NCBI GenBank assembly: GCA_030159075.1
Contig: BROG01000393.1
Location: forward strand, 609,517-673,516
From: Atrina japonica
Lineage: Eukaryota; Mollusca; Bivalvia; Pterioida; Pinnidae
DNA: 64,000 bases
Reading direction: 5' to 3'
Both the position numbers and the translations under genes were made by a program. The stretch's first letter is position 1; each line of letters starts with the position of its first letter. The notes beneath the pieces were generated by a model, which was given only the letters and a program-made list of their open reading frames with translations, did no database searches and was not told the DNA's origin. Below, in pieces: positions 34,250-46,326 of the stretch.

Positions 34250-35234
34250 CACAAATTACCAATCCATCAACAAAAGAAAACGTTTGTCTGACTCCATTGA
34301 AAATGAGAGATAGAGAAAGAAATCTCCATTTAATGGCAGATGATATTATCCTTGAGGGACTCAAACGTGAAAACGTAATAGGTGTCAAACGTTTTATTAT
34401 AAACGAGATGGCAAAGAAATAAAAACAAGTACATTTTTGTTAACCTTTTCCACACCTACAGTTCCAACTAAGATTAAAGTAGGTTATGTTACAGCAAATA
34501 TTGAACTGTACTATCCATCACCCCTTAGATGTTTTACATGCCAAAAATTTGGTCATAGTAAGGGATTATGTAGGGGTCACCAGGTATGTCACCGATGTGG
34601 TTTCAAATGTATTGAAGATGATGATAGTGATCACTTTAATGAACCTTGCAATGCTGTACCAAAATGTGCCAACTGTGGAGGTAACCATTGTACGTCATCC
34701 AAGGAATGTCCCTACATCAAAGAGGTAAACATTATCAAAATTAAAGTTGAGAAAAGAGTCTCGTACCCTGAAGCCAGAAACATTTACAACAACAATCATG
34801 TACAACCTGTTGCCACAACTAGTTATGCCTCTGTTTTGTCCATTAAAAAGACATCTGTGGCATGCCAAACAGATAATGCAGGTATAAATGTAGAACTCAA
34901 CAGTACAGATGGATTTAAACAAAACAAAACACCCAAAACTTCAGCAAAAAACTCATCATCTCAGACAAATTCACAAATAAAACCAGTCAATGAACAAACA
35001 TTAACAAAAAACCAAAACAAATCTAAAAGTACAAAAAACACATTACCTATTGGTAAAGTTGAAATTAAAAACAAATACGAAGTACTTGAGGTGGAAATGG
35101 AAGACATGTCCCCCTCCATACTAAATGATTCAAAGAAAACTACTAATGCAAAAGAAAATAAAAACACCAAACCCGGACCAAAAGGTAATAGAGAATGTAG
35201 TATATCCCCAAAGAGAGGGAATCGAAGAATATAA
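34250..35234 (+). pseudogene. LINE B ORF1, N-terminal deletion
   Basis: The conserved N-terminal region is mostly deleted near 34300. The rest reads CFTCQKFGHSKGLC, CHRCGFKC and CANCGGNHCTSSKEC, then YPEARNIYN and a Ser/Lys/Thr-rich C-terminus to 35234. The zinc knuckles are intact. Confidence 0.8.
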
Positions 35235-35252
35235 CTCACAAAAATCAAAGAT

Positions 35253-38200
35253 AAATGAATCTTCAGGACAACATTATACAATGGAACTGTTGAGGATTGA
35301 GATCAAATTTTGAGGAACTTACATTATTGGCTCAGGAATTTAATCCAGCCCATATATGTCTTCAGGAAACGCATTTAACTAACAATAATATTTCCCTTCG
35401 GGGATATGAATTTTATAATACAATTGATACAACACATGTAAGAGCTGCTGGCGGCTCCTCCATACTAATAAGACAAGATATTGTCCACAGTGTACAAAAA
35501 ATTAACTCTAATATACAAGCTGTTGCTGTTAGAGTAACATTATCATTTGTATTCACTATTTGCTCAGTTTATATCCCTCCTAACTCTGACATTAATGGTA
35601 ATACTTTAAATAATTTGTTAGAACAAATACCTGGACCAATACTTCTACTTGGCGATTTTAATGCCCATTACCCTTTATGGGGTAGTAAAATAACAAATAC
35701 AAAAGGAAAACTCTTAGAAAATATGATAAAAAAAAATGAAAATCTATGTGGAAGTGATCATTTTCCAATTATGATTAAAACAATAAATGAAAATGATACT
35801 CACCAGCGATGGAAACTAAAACAAGCCGACTGGTCCACTTTCAAAACTTATATCCCTCCTAACTCTGACATTAATGGTAATACTTTAAATAATTTGTTAG
35901 AACAAATACCTGGACCAATACTTCTACTTGGCGATTTTGTCCACTTTCAAAACATTATGTTCGTTAAATATAAATGAAACTATCCTGGATTGTGAAAATC
36001 TAAGGAACGAATTTACAAACATTATCATGGACATAGCAACAAAAACAGTTCCTCAAACTTCGACAGTTCCAAAACGTCGTAAACCATGGTATGATGATGA
36101 TTGTAAAAATGTAATAAAACAACGTAAAAAATCAGAAAAGTTATTTAGACGTAGACCACTCAAAATACATCTAAGTGCCTCCCGTATAGCATGTGCAAAG
36201 GCACGAAGAACAATAAAACAGAAACGAACAGACTGCCGGAAAGATTTTATTTCAAAACTTAATGGTAACACCCCTATGAACAAAGTTTGGAATATGGTCA
36301 ATAAAATCAGAGGCCGTGGATCGTATAACAAAATACAACATCTAAAATCTAATAATACTGTCATTACACAAAAAACTGAAACAGCAAATAAATTAGCTGA
36401 AACGATTTCACAAAATTCATCATCAGACCATTGTTGTGATTCATTTATTAAACATAGAAGAAAAATAGAAAAACAAAAACTCAATTTTAATTCTTCAAAT
36501 GAAGAATTTTATAATAAAGAATTCAACATAGACGAATTAAAAACATCTCTAAACAAAGCACACGACACTACTGAAGGTCCTGATAAAATACACTATCAAT
36601 TTTTAAAACGTTTACCTTCAGATGTACTTCATATCTTACTACGGATTTTTAATGATATATGGAAAACAGGGGAATTCCCTGAAACTTGGCAGGAAGCAAC
36701 CATTATTCCGATTCCAAAACCTGATAAAGATCATAATGATGCAAACAACTATCGCCCCATAGCTCTCACAAGTTGTGTTTGTAAGACTATGGAGAGAATG
36801 ATAAATGATAGATTGGTATGGTACCTCGAACATAATAAAGTTTTATCAAATATACAATGTGGTTTTAGAAAAAAGAAAAGCACTTCAGATCATTTATTTC
36901 GGCTTGAAACTTTTATTAGAAATGCTTTCCTCCATAAACAACATGCCGTGTCAGTCTTCTTTCACCTTGAAAAGGCTTACGACACGACATGGAAATATGG
37001 CATACTAAAAGACTTACATGAAGCAGGATTACTTGGTCGAATGCTAAATTTTATTACAAAGTTTTTTGAAAATCGAAATTTTAAAGTAAGACTAAATAAC
37101 ACATTGTTTGAAAGACACAGTCAAGAAATGGGAGTCCCCCAAGGTAGTATATTGTCAGTCACACTTTTTAATTTAAAAATAAATAGTTTGAGTAAAGTTT
37201 TAAATCAAGACATGCAGGGATCATTATATGTTGATGATTTTGTCATGACTTACAGAGCCAAACATAGCATACCATTGAAAGACAATTTCAATTATGCCTA
37301 AAAAGGTAGAACAATGGGCAACAGAAAACGGCTTTAAATTTTCCAATTCAAAAACAGTATGCATGCATTTTTGCATTTAGCGGGGTATCCATCCGGATCC
37401 TGAATTATACCATATTGGTAACAAAATCCAAGTTGTTCAAGAAACAAAATTTCTAGGTCTAATTTTTGACAAAAAAACTGACTTTCATCCCTCATTTGAA
37501 ATCATTAAAAGTAACATGTGTAAAAGCTTTAAATATTATGAAAGTAATTTCAAATACAAATTGGGGAGCAGATATAACTGTTCTGTTGAAATTATATCGT
37601 TCACTTGTTCGATCGAAACTTGACTATGGATGTATTGTATATGGCTCTGCACGTCATTCCTACTTAAGAATACTTGATACCGTTCATCACCAAGGTTTGC
37701 GTCTTGCCCTTGGTGCATTTAGAACATCACCAGTAGACAGTTTATATATAGAATCTGGAGTTACCTCTAGAACAACGACGGGTCAAATTGACGTTACAAT
37801 ATATTACAAAATTCAAGTCGGATCCTAACAATCCGGCATACGACTGTGTCTTTCAACCGCTGTATGAACAAATGTACGATAATCGTACAAAAACTATTGC
37901 TCCACTTGGCATTAGAATTAAAGAACATATTGAAGACTGCGACTTATTTCTTTACACCATTTCAGACTTAAATGTATACAAAACACCTCCATGGGAACTA
38001 ACAAAAGCAACTGTTGATTTATCTCTGAACAAAAATAAAAAATCTGAATCAAATCCAATAGATTTAAAACAACAATATTTAAAATTGAAAGAAACTTTTG
38101 ACAACAGCAATTTTTTACCTATTTTCACTGACGGATCAAAATCCTCGACCAATGTTTCGGCTGCAGCTATTATAAACTTCGAAATTCTCAAAACAAACAT

Positions 38201-38883
38201 GCCGCGTGATGCCGCTATTTTCACTACTGAGGCCACAGCAATTTTACTGGCATTAAATTATATAAAGTCAAAAACTATAAGAAAATGTGTTATTTTCTCA
38301 GATTCTTTGTCATGTTTAAAATCAATTGAAAGTGTAAACCTTTCTAATAACATAAATTTTGAAATAATAGAGACAGTACATTATTTGACATCTGTAGGTA
38401 CAGAGATAGTATTCTGTTGGATTCCTAGCCATATCGGCATAAAGGGAAATACCAAAGCTGATGAAGGTGCTAAATTAGTAAAGTAAAATTTACAGTCTGA
38501 AAATAAAATCCCCTACACAGATCTTAAACCATCTATTGCAGATTATGTGACCGCAACGTTTCAACAACATCGGGATCTACAAATTGAAAATAAATTACAT
38601 GAAATAAATGCCAAATTTTCCAATAACCCACCAGTGTGCACTAGTAATAGAAAAAATGAGGTTACTCTGACCAGACTTCGTATTGGTCACAGTAACCTTA
38701 CACATAAATATTTATTATTGAAAGAAGAGCCACCGGGATGTACACCGTGTGGTTCAAGACTATCAATTATACAGATTTTAAATCTGCTCGTGAGAAATAT
38801 TACTCCGAGACAGATCTAAATAGTGTTTTTAATAACGTCGCTGGCGACATCATTTTAGAATATCTTAAAGATATTGGGTTATA
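35253..38883 (+). pseudogene. LINE B ORF2: endonuclease, reverse transcriptase, RNase H (broken)
   Basis: Endonuclease: ICLQETHL, LGDFNAHYPLWGS and GSDHFPI remain, with the middle deleted. Reverse transcriptase: NNYRPIALTS, QCGFRKKKST, FFHLEKAYD, GVPQGSILS and LYVDDFVMTY. The first catalytic Asp (FFDLEKAYD in the sister at 54677) is His here. A 25 nt insertion with a stop lies near 37365, shared with 55065. RNase H: IFTDGSKS, FTTEATA, FSDSLS and IPSHIGIKGNTKAD keep the D-E-D-D pattern. The C-terminal Cys-rich region (PPGCTPCGSRL) ends near 38883. Several stops and frameshifts make the copy non-functional. Confidence 0.87.
35848..35938 (+). repeat. 91 bp templated duplication inside ORF2
   Basis: Exact copy of 35569-35659 inserted between two GTCCACTTTCAAAAC copies (35833-35847 and 35939-35953). 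Confidence 0.93.
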
Positions 38884-39083
38884 TTCCAAAATTTGAAATA
38901 TCTGATTAATATTTTATCAATTTACAAACTTGTTTGTCTTTTACCAAATGTTTCGTGTAAAAAGTTTTAAAGAGAATAGACTTACTATGTTTTTACTTAA
39001 ATAAATAATTTTACACAAATCGCCACGATATAACTGAAATATCGTTGAAAGTGGAGTTAAACAAAAACAAACAAACAAACAAA

Positions 39084-39194
39084 GCCTCTATTTTCATCAC
39101 TGAGGCCACAGCAATTTTACTGGCATTAAATTATACAAAAACAAAATGTGTTATTTACTCAGATTCTTTGCCTTGTTTAAAATCAAATGAAATG
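39084..39194 (+). mobile_element. LINE RNase H fragment, right flank of LINE B
   Basis: Continues the 33736-33804 fragment (ACTGAGGCCACAGCAATTTT) and is then broken by a PLE tail; the next piece is 39499-39540. Confidence 0.85.
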
Positions 39195-39498
39195 TAAAAA
39201 TTTCAGATACCAAAGTATAAATCAATAGAATGTCCAGGACACAGATACAAATCCGGTAAAAATGGACAAACACGGACCTCTGGAAACCAAGAAGTGGGAT
39301 CAGGTGCCATGGAGGAGTAAGCATCCCCTATCGACCGGTCACACCCGCCGTGAGTCCACAGTCAAGTCCAACGAAACAAGTGAGGAGTGTATCCTTGTCA
39401 CATTTGGTACAGACGTCTCAACAACCGGCAACGAAAAGGCAACTCAACATTTCACTTAGTGAAACAGAGTACTCGCAAACAAGACTATTATACCGACA
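39195..39498 (-). mobile_element. PLE 3' tail inside LINE RNase H
   Basis: Tail from TAAAAATTTCAGATACC to the reverse transcriptase C-terminal codons. LINE sequence resumes at 39499 with GTGTAACTTTTCTAATAAC. Confidence 0.85.
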
Positions 39499-39540
39499 GT
39501 GTAACTTTTCTAATAACATAATTTTTGAAATAATAGAGAC

Positions 39541-40500
39541 ATATAAACAAGGATGCGACTACTCTGTTTCACTAAGTGAAATGTTGAGTTGCCTTTTCGT
39601 TGGCGGTTGTTGAGACGTCTGTACCAATTGTGACGAGGATAAGCCATTCAGACAAAGTGTCTGGGTCTACGTCTTCATGTTTGGCCCATCGTCTGGCATA
39701 ATCTTCGACAGAATCCATAACTAAATTGAAATTCTGACGCCAATTAAAGGAACGGGCTTCCCGGTATTTAGGGCCCCTTAAAATAAGATTTTTGAGGCTT
39801 TCATTTTCAACAATAGAAACGTCGCCGGTAATGACATACCCGATAGTATTGTATTTGAAAGGAGATGAAGCACATGAACATGTGACAGTGTTGTGTAGAA
39901 GATGGTTGATGTCTAGGCACTGCAAAACCTGTTTGTAATTGAATAGCTTGGATGCGATGCTAGGTGTTTAGCTGTATGAAATGCAAGGCGTGGTCTTCAG
40001 TTTAAAATATGATGGAATACAGGACTGAACTTTTTTGTGATTTAGAACATTGCCAATGTTTAAAGCGTCTATGCCTTTATTTGTGAATTTAAGTTTAAGA
40101 AAAAGACGTTTCTGTTCAGAACAGTCATCGTTAGTGACGCGTGCAGGCTTAAACAGTCTGTGATAAGCGATGTCCATTATAATGGAGTTCAGTATGTATT
40201 CTGGGGTTGAAGAATCCGTGTAGGGGTTCATTCTTGCTTCTTGAAAAAGTTTATTGAGATTTGTAAAAGGAACAGAATAAAGTTTGCTGCGAATGTTATG
40301 AAGACCCAATTTTTTGTTAACGTAAGGTAAAAGAGATGAAAAAGTGACATCATGTATGTAGGGTCGGTTGTATGAACGATGTCAGTGACTTCGTTTACGT
40401 CTTACGTTAGAATTAAAAAGTTCTATCACATTAACACCATTACACAATGGGCTTGATAGATTGCCTACACTTTGGATATTATCGTTACATCCATAGGTGT
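39541..40500. mobile_element. Rearranged PLE: plus-strand 3' piece joined to minus-strand 5' piece
   Basis: 39541-39641 (plus) codes for the reverse transcriptase C-terminus SVSLSEMLSCLFVGGC and the start of the 3' UTR. At 39642 the orientation flips: 39642-40500 (minus) holds the N-terminal half (CSCASS, KYREARSFNWRQN, and upstream FTNKGIDALNIGNV, LYSVPFTNLNKLFQEA). The break point is at GGATA|AGCCATT. The minus-strand frame has a stop near 39970 and is open in pieces to about 40500, so the PLE reading frame extends well upstream of the part seen in the 7918-10272 copy. Confidence 0.75.
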
Positions 40501-40552
40501 TTTAAAAGCTTCTTTAAAAGTTACGATAACAGCTTTAAGCACAATCATTGTT

Positions 40553-42552
40553 TCATGCTGAAAATCGTGGGTGTCCTTGAATTGTATGTAAACGCTGCCG
40601 TATACAGCACATAATACGAAGTGCGGCCATATTATACTTGTGCTTTTTAGAGCTGTTGCGTTGAAATTGAACTTTTCTGTAAAACGACATGACGTGACAT
40701 TGTACAGCGTCTCTTATTTTGCCCCGTTTCATTAGGACATATCCCAACATGTTGAAGTCATTATGTGGTGATCGTGTATTTATGTATATATTATCCTTGA
40801 TGGTTTCCTGCATCATTCTTACAGTAATATCCAACTTGTTTTGATCACGTAGTTCTATGTAACACAATGCTTGTAGGAAGTATGCATGTACCAGTGGTGA
40901 AATGTATGTGAAGTTACATTCATCATCTTCACAAGTATTGTCCCAAATCTGATAACGTATCGCTAATGGTGTATCGACGTTATCAAAGATATATAACGAG
41001 GGCAATGACGCACTCGAGTAGAATTTCTGTTGCACAGACAAACCTCTTCCACACATGACGTGGGTATAGACATCAACAAAAGATGGGCTTACCTCAGCAC
41101 CTACAACATACACACAGGGAGAAAACCTGTTTAGGACAGACTGTATAACGTTTAAGCAGCCGTGGATTTTCCCCTTGGTCAAATAGAATGAAGCAAGTCG
41201 TAGACGTCCGGAAGTGACGTCAAACTTTACCCCGGCTTTGTAGAAACGTTCAGAGAGTTTATAAACACGATATTGAGTTCTGTTGCTGGTCGTAGACTGA
41301 GTGGTCTGTATCATGTCCGCAAGTAATGTAAAATGCATTGTACTAATATGTGCCACTGTATTGCTTATTGAGGTACGCCTTTTGCTTCTATTTTATCATA
41401 TTTTATGGCTGTCATATAGAACAAAGTTAATATATTTGTTTTGTATTTAGCATCAGAATTTGCTTCAATATATAACTGACTAATCGGTAACACATATTCA
41501 GTATTTAGATAAAGCGAAAACGATTTCAAACAAGATAGAATGTGCTGTAAATTCATGGAAAGCAATTTTCGTAACAACGATAGTAATTTAGCTTGATTTC
41601 GGGAATTTACTTTCAACTTAAATAAATTGACATCTCTGATGAAATAATGAGGACAGTATAAATCATCAATGAAGCGGTAAAGAATTCGGATACATTTGTG
41701 TAAACATTCTGGTAAGTTCTGCATTCTCCACATTGTTGCAGGAGTTGATTCTATGGAATGAAATAAAAGTGTTTTGATGAAATAAGAGCACAGTGCATTT
41801 GGTACCTCTTCTTCGATAATATCCTTCGTTATTCTTTTAAGAATACAATATATGTTGAATTGTGTTCTGTTGAATGAGTGAACCAAGGTCCTTTCGGCCA
41901 AAGAAAATGAAATTCTCCATTCTATGGAATTCGTAGGAGAATCTGGTATACCAATTGGAACCATATGAAATGAAGCCTTCTTTATTTTCTTAATTAACGA
42001 ATCATCTGGCCATCCATGATCTCGATGTTGTAGAAACCATTGCTTTGCTACTTCGGGCCAAGAAGCACCAGGAATACATAATGCACATTCAGCTTCATTG
42101 CCATAGAAAATTTGTTGTACACAAGGTCCGTGAATTATGGAATTTGAAGAAAAATCACATACATACTCTTTAAGCTTTTTACTTGAAAGAAAGTAGATGC
42201 CGTCAAAATAGTCTGTAAAATTGCTTTGTAACAATTCTGGGTCTTTACAAAGAAGCATACAATAGCTATGATTTTGGTGTGACGGTACCATGTAAAGTGG
42301 AATATATTTGATATTTTGTACAGATTCCGCAGATGAAAGTGTGATTAAATCTGGACATTCCTCCATAACATCTAAATCTGAATCTTCACTATAAACACCT
42401 TCAGCAAAGCTTCCACTTACGATCAATTTCCTGTTGCCTATTTGCAATAATTCCTCTGCTAGCAATGCCATTGTACGTCGGCTGGTTACGTCCTCCTCTG
42501 TCCCAAAAACGAAGTCAATTGTTCTAATGATGTTTTCTAGTGTATCTCCCAT
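40553..42552 (-). CDS. Mab-21 / cGAS-like receptor family protein (one frameshift)
   Basis: The first frame (42552-41365, 395 residues) starts MGDTLENIIRTID and has the nucleotidyltransferase signature GSFAEGVYSEDSDLDV (residues about 48-63) with its Asp pair. The Mab-21 helical region follows: EWRISFSLAERTLVHSFN, CILKRI, CSYFIKTLLFHSIE and RMQNLPECL. The second frame (about 41375-40553, 267 residues) continues a TPR-like C-terminal region (LRLASFYLTKGKIHGC, HAYFLQALCYIEL, MLGYVLMKRGKIRDAV). The two parts are in different frames and a shift near 41365-41420 is needed, so this is either a recent pseudogene or a sequence error; an intron is not evident. Members make cyclic dinucleotide signals or act as sensors in innate immunity when catalytic. 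The family is strongly expanded in bivalves. No intron interrupts it, as for many lineage-expanded copies. Confidence 0.85.
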
Positions 42553-42765
42553 CTACAGCGAAAAACGTTAAACATTAAAAAGTCATTAAAACAATTGTGA
42601 ATATTATTCCCCTGAGAAATTGATGCAAAGACGTAAAAGTTAGAAACGAAACGTGATTTTAATAGAGAGCGCCAAGCTCTAAATTATGTCCATGATAATG
42701 CTGTGATACATCAATAGTCAATACTTTAATAAGATATTAAAATTACTCACATAGACGTTCCTCTG

Positions 42766-42856
<91 letters not shown>

Positions 42857-43069
42857 TGTAATTTTTTGTGGTTGTTTCCCACGGTAATATGGTAAAACGT
42901 TGTCGATACGAAACGAGCTGCCACTTTAGCACCAAGCAAGTTAATTTTGTAGAAACAGCCATCGTTTGTAAGAGGTGTTCATTTAACATTCTTTTTTTAC
43001 TTATACAAATTCTGAATAAAATTTAAAAAAGCAATTTCAGTGAATCAGTTTCCTAATGATTTTAGAAAT
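42553..43069. repeat. Spacer with compound (GT)n microsatellite
   Basis: 42770-42856 is GT repeats with two AT interruptions. The rest upstream of the Mab-21-like gene shows no gene. Confidence 0.9.
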
Positions 43070-43345
43070 TATAAACATAATACAAAAGATATAATAATGC
43101 TCAAGACGATCGTTTCTGTCATGTGACTTCATCAGTTGAGCTACAATGTAAATTGTATGTGTATTTTCTTAAGAGAAAGTGGTATCATACAAGGCCAAAT
43201 GATAATCCGTCTAAGAGTAACCAATGTGAAAAGATGACTATCTTAGACTTAGACAAATTTGGAATTTAAATGGTGTTATCAGTGCCAAATATTACTTTAG
43301 TATAAAATTATCAGCTGGTACCGAAGTACCAGTTACTAGGTTTAA
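43070..43345 (-). mobile_element. Hammerhead-bearing retroelement, copy 2
   Basis: The minus strand matches 21641-21935: hairpin CTGGTACTTCGGTACCAG with a UUCG loop, AGTAATATTTGGCACTG, the hammerhead, then a tail with GTATTATGTTTATAAT. Confidence 0.78.
43099..43141 (-). ncRNA. Hammerhead ribozyme motif, copy 2
   Basis: On the minus strand: GCTCAA, CTGATGA, AGTCACATGACA, GAAA, CGATCG, TC, TTGAGC. Stem I is perfect (6 bp) and stem II is GTC/GAC with a different loop. Stem III has lost two loop bases, which may prevent folding. Confidence 0.65.
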
Positions 43346-44805
43346 AAATCTAAGTGATTTGCCCTGACACCGACAATTAACATATTTCGGATATCCTAAA
43401 TAACCGTGTAGTATTACTTGTTTGTATTTTGACATATATTACCTTATATTCAGCTCCTTAGTATATGAATGTATTCCTGCAATGTGACTGTGGGACACGT
43501 GATACAAATGACAAACTGATTAACATTAGTCTGCGCCACTCTTTATATACCATATCGGAAATTTATCACTTAATCGTTAGTATGATAAGACAGTATTTTG
43601 TCATGGAAAGCCTACATTGCAATACAAGGAAAAGTGATTTTCTGAAAACCCGCGATGACAGGAAAGTTCTTCTTAAATGATGTATATTAATGCTGCACTG
43701 ATATGACATGTTTCCTTATAAACACTTAAGGATTATGTTGTGGTCCTTATAACTCTCTCATTCTGAGTCACAAGTGTCTGACGTTTTGTAGACAGCGCAT
43801 TTTACCATTGAATTATTGCGGTGTTTCCTGTAACTCTCCTTCCGCGTAAAACACACACACACCTAAAGTTTAATAAACCGTCAACAAAAACTAATATCAA
43901 TGGTATACCGAAAATGTTCAGGTAGTTTTACATCATCTTGTGTTGTTGTGTTTAAGTTTACAAAAATGGGTGCTAATACAAACTTAATACAATAAACCAT
44001 CCAATCTTGAGAGAAATTACCCGTTAAATTATTTTGAAAGCGATGTTAAGTTTTCCATACGACCACGTTCTCATGTTGAGAATCATGCTCAGTCTTTCTG
44101 GAAGATTTCCTGGTGAAATGGCCACTTTATGTTATGTTTTATTATCTAAAGTTCAAACTCGTCCAGGTCAAGAAAGAGTTCACAAGACTCCACCCAGTCA
44201 GTTAATATGGATTTTACTATAGTTCTGTTAGTTCTTATACCGGAATGTAAAGTATTGTTGAACCATGTTGTTCGTATAAGACTTTCTGGATCATTACGCC
44301 TTAGTTTATGTGTTTCTTATAGATTGGTTATACCTTCCTCTGTAACTGCCTCTGTCTTTGTCTCCATATTATCCTTCCCCCTCCCTTCCAAAAGTTCAAC
44401 AAAAAAATTCAACACAGGAAATAAAACTGATACTTTGGGACCAAATTTCTTATTGACTGCTGGGCTTACTGGGAGATTCTGAGCGACGCCTGAAGTATGG
44501 CGGGTAGAGGTTGGCATGTCCTCTCAAATGTGCTATGCCAAATATGTTCTAGACCCTTAGGTAGGGCACACAAAGGGTAAAAATGCAGTCCCTGCATCCA
44601 TAGCACTGAATCGTAAAAGTCCCATCATCAGGTAGTTTTCAAATGGAATATTGAATTTGGAATTTTGTTGATTTTTTATTTATTTGTTATTGTTCAATTG
44701 GTTGCACATTTGAATCCATACAGGTATATTCCTGTCTGTATAGATTTGTAATCTGTCGTGGTTATGGTTGTGATTTTCAACGTACATGTATTTTGACTTT
44801 ATCAG
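43346..44805. other. No gene seen
   Basis: Short open frames only; no family recognised. Confidence 0.55.
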
Positions 44806-45010
44806 GGGCCCGGCCGAGTGGTTAGAGCATCGTGCTTTGATCCATACAGTCTCTCACTTCTGGTCAGTGCAGGTTCGAGCTTCACTGCAACCTATTCTGA
44901 TTTGTGTGAGAAAATTTGCCAGTTTACTTTCGGAACGACGGTGGTCTCTATCCAGTTACACTGTTACCGGGTTGTTCTCTTCACTATTAAAAACGGTACG
45001 CTACCGTAAC
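44806..45010 (+). mobile_element. tRNA-derived SINE, third family
   Basis: The head is GGCCGAGTGGTTAGAGC (box A) with GGTTCGAGC (box B). The body contains GTGAGAAAATTTGCC and ACGGTGGTCTCTATCC and a GTTACACTGTTACCGG block, typical of a conserved SINE central domain in molluscs. A matching remnant lies at 6530-6592 (minus). Confidence 0.65.
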
Positions 45011-46252
45011 TGAATTCTGTTGTGTGAACACAATTCAAAATTCAACTTGAAACTGTATAATTATACCAGGACTGCTTTTCCTTTGCAACATACATGTCAT
45101 ATTTTTAGAAGTCATTCTGGGATTTTTTTTCTGGGACAAATGACATTTTTCTTGGACAAATACCGCAAAATTCTGAGACACTTTTGAGTTCACTATTCAG
45201 GTGTTAATTAAATGCAATATTGTTTTCAATTCTTATTTTAGATGTTGCAAACTTTTTTGCAGTTACGATTACAAGTTTCGGAACTTGGAACTGGCAGCAA
45301 GTTCCTGAAATGTTAAATTTACATGACATTATGCCATGTATAATATCATTATTAAGTCTTCACACGTGTATTAAGGCATACATGTGACAGAAATAATTCA
45401 ACTGCTATGCGACAACTGGAGATTTTCAATATTTTTTCTGGAGATTTTTAATCGAAGTTTTAATAACTGAATCTTTTCCTTGTTTTGTTTAATTATTTAG
45501 CCAAGTACATGCCTTTTTAATATGTATGAATTTTGCAAGATTAGCCAAGTACCAGTTGAATAATACATAGCAACTTTGTTTATGATTAAAAATTCATTTT
45601 TAAAGTTTCCATAATTTAAATGTCAGTCCGGTCCGGTGCGATCCGGTTTCGTTTATACATTTCCGGAAGTACGTCGGCCATTACATGTGCTTTGTGATAA
45701 TTTTGACCTTAAGGTTAATGCCTGGCAGGTTTGATTATAAATAATATCTGTTTTTTGTTGTTGAAGTACATTACAAATATCCTTTGAGACCGTAAGATGT
45801 TGTAATAACTATTTCTGATGGTTGGTATGTCACATGAAATACACACACTCTTTTAGACAAAATTCAACTTCAAACTTTATAATTACACCAGGACTGCAAT
45901 GCAGATCAAGGATAAAAACTGAATATGTGACTATAAAAAGCGACCTCTACCAAAGTTATGAAATGTAGTACCCTCGGAGCAAGAGTTCAGGGTCTTTGGT
46001 GTGTGGCCATATAGTGATTATGTACTTTATCACAGAACATATCTTTTCAAAACATTTTAAAGCAAAATTAACTATAGTCTTAGAAAGAGCACAAACCTAC
46101 TGTATTTGTGAAATTTATTACCCAGGGGATCAGGGGTCCAGGATCTTGGACAGAGCCAATTTAGCTTTATAACACATTAAACACAAATGACTTTATAACT
46201 AACACACATTGACGAATAGAAAGTTGAGCAGACTTATCAAAGGATCATTTGG
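45011..46252. other. No gene seen
   Basis: A+T-rich; a GGATCAGGGGTCCAGGATC palindromic segment lies near 46130. No gene. Confidence 0.55.
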
Positions 46253-46326
46253 ACTGATGAAGTCTAATTGACAGAAACGATATCGTCTTCAGCATTATAA
46301 CTTTGGTATTATGTTTATAATATTTT
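46253..46326 (+). mobile_element. 72 bp hammerhead-element 3' end
   Basis: Begins at CTGATGA (46254), contains GAAACGATATCGTC and ends with the common tail. It is 5'-truncated inside the ribozyme, so stem I is lost. Shows the element's fixed 3' end and variable 5' end. Confidence 0.7.

Larger units (their letters stand above)
33805..39083 (+). mobile_element. LINE B: I-group-like LINE with target-site duplication
   Basis: Runs from CCCCCGTGGGG to a tail ATAACTGAAATATCGTTGAA followed by GTTAAACAAA and CAAAC repeats. Flanked by GCCTCTATTTGCA (33792-33804) and GCCTCTATTTTCA (39084-39096), a 13 bp duplication with one mismatch, so both ends are real. Length is 5279 bp. ORF1 has an N-terminal deletion near 34300 and ORF2 lacks about 150 bp of the endonuclease, so this insertion carries damaged proteins. 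Presence of RNase H excludes RTE and CR1; I/Nimb-like is my best guess. Confidence 0.88.

Noticed and set aside
42718..42989. His/Thr-rich proteins
   Set aside because: Translations of the GT/CA microsatellite upstream of the Mab-21-like gene.
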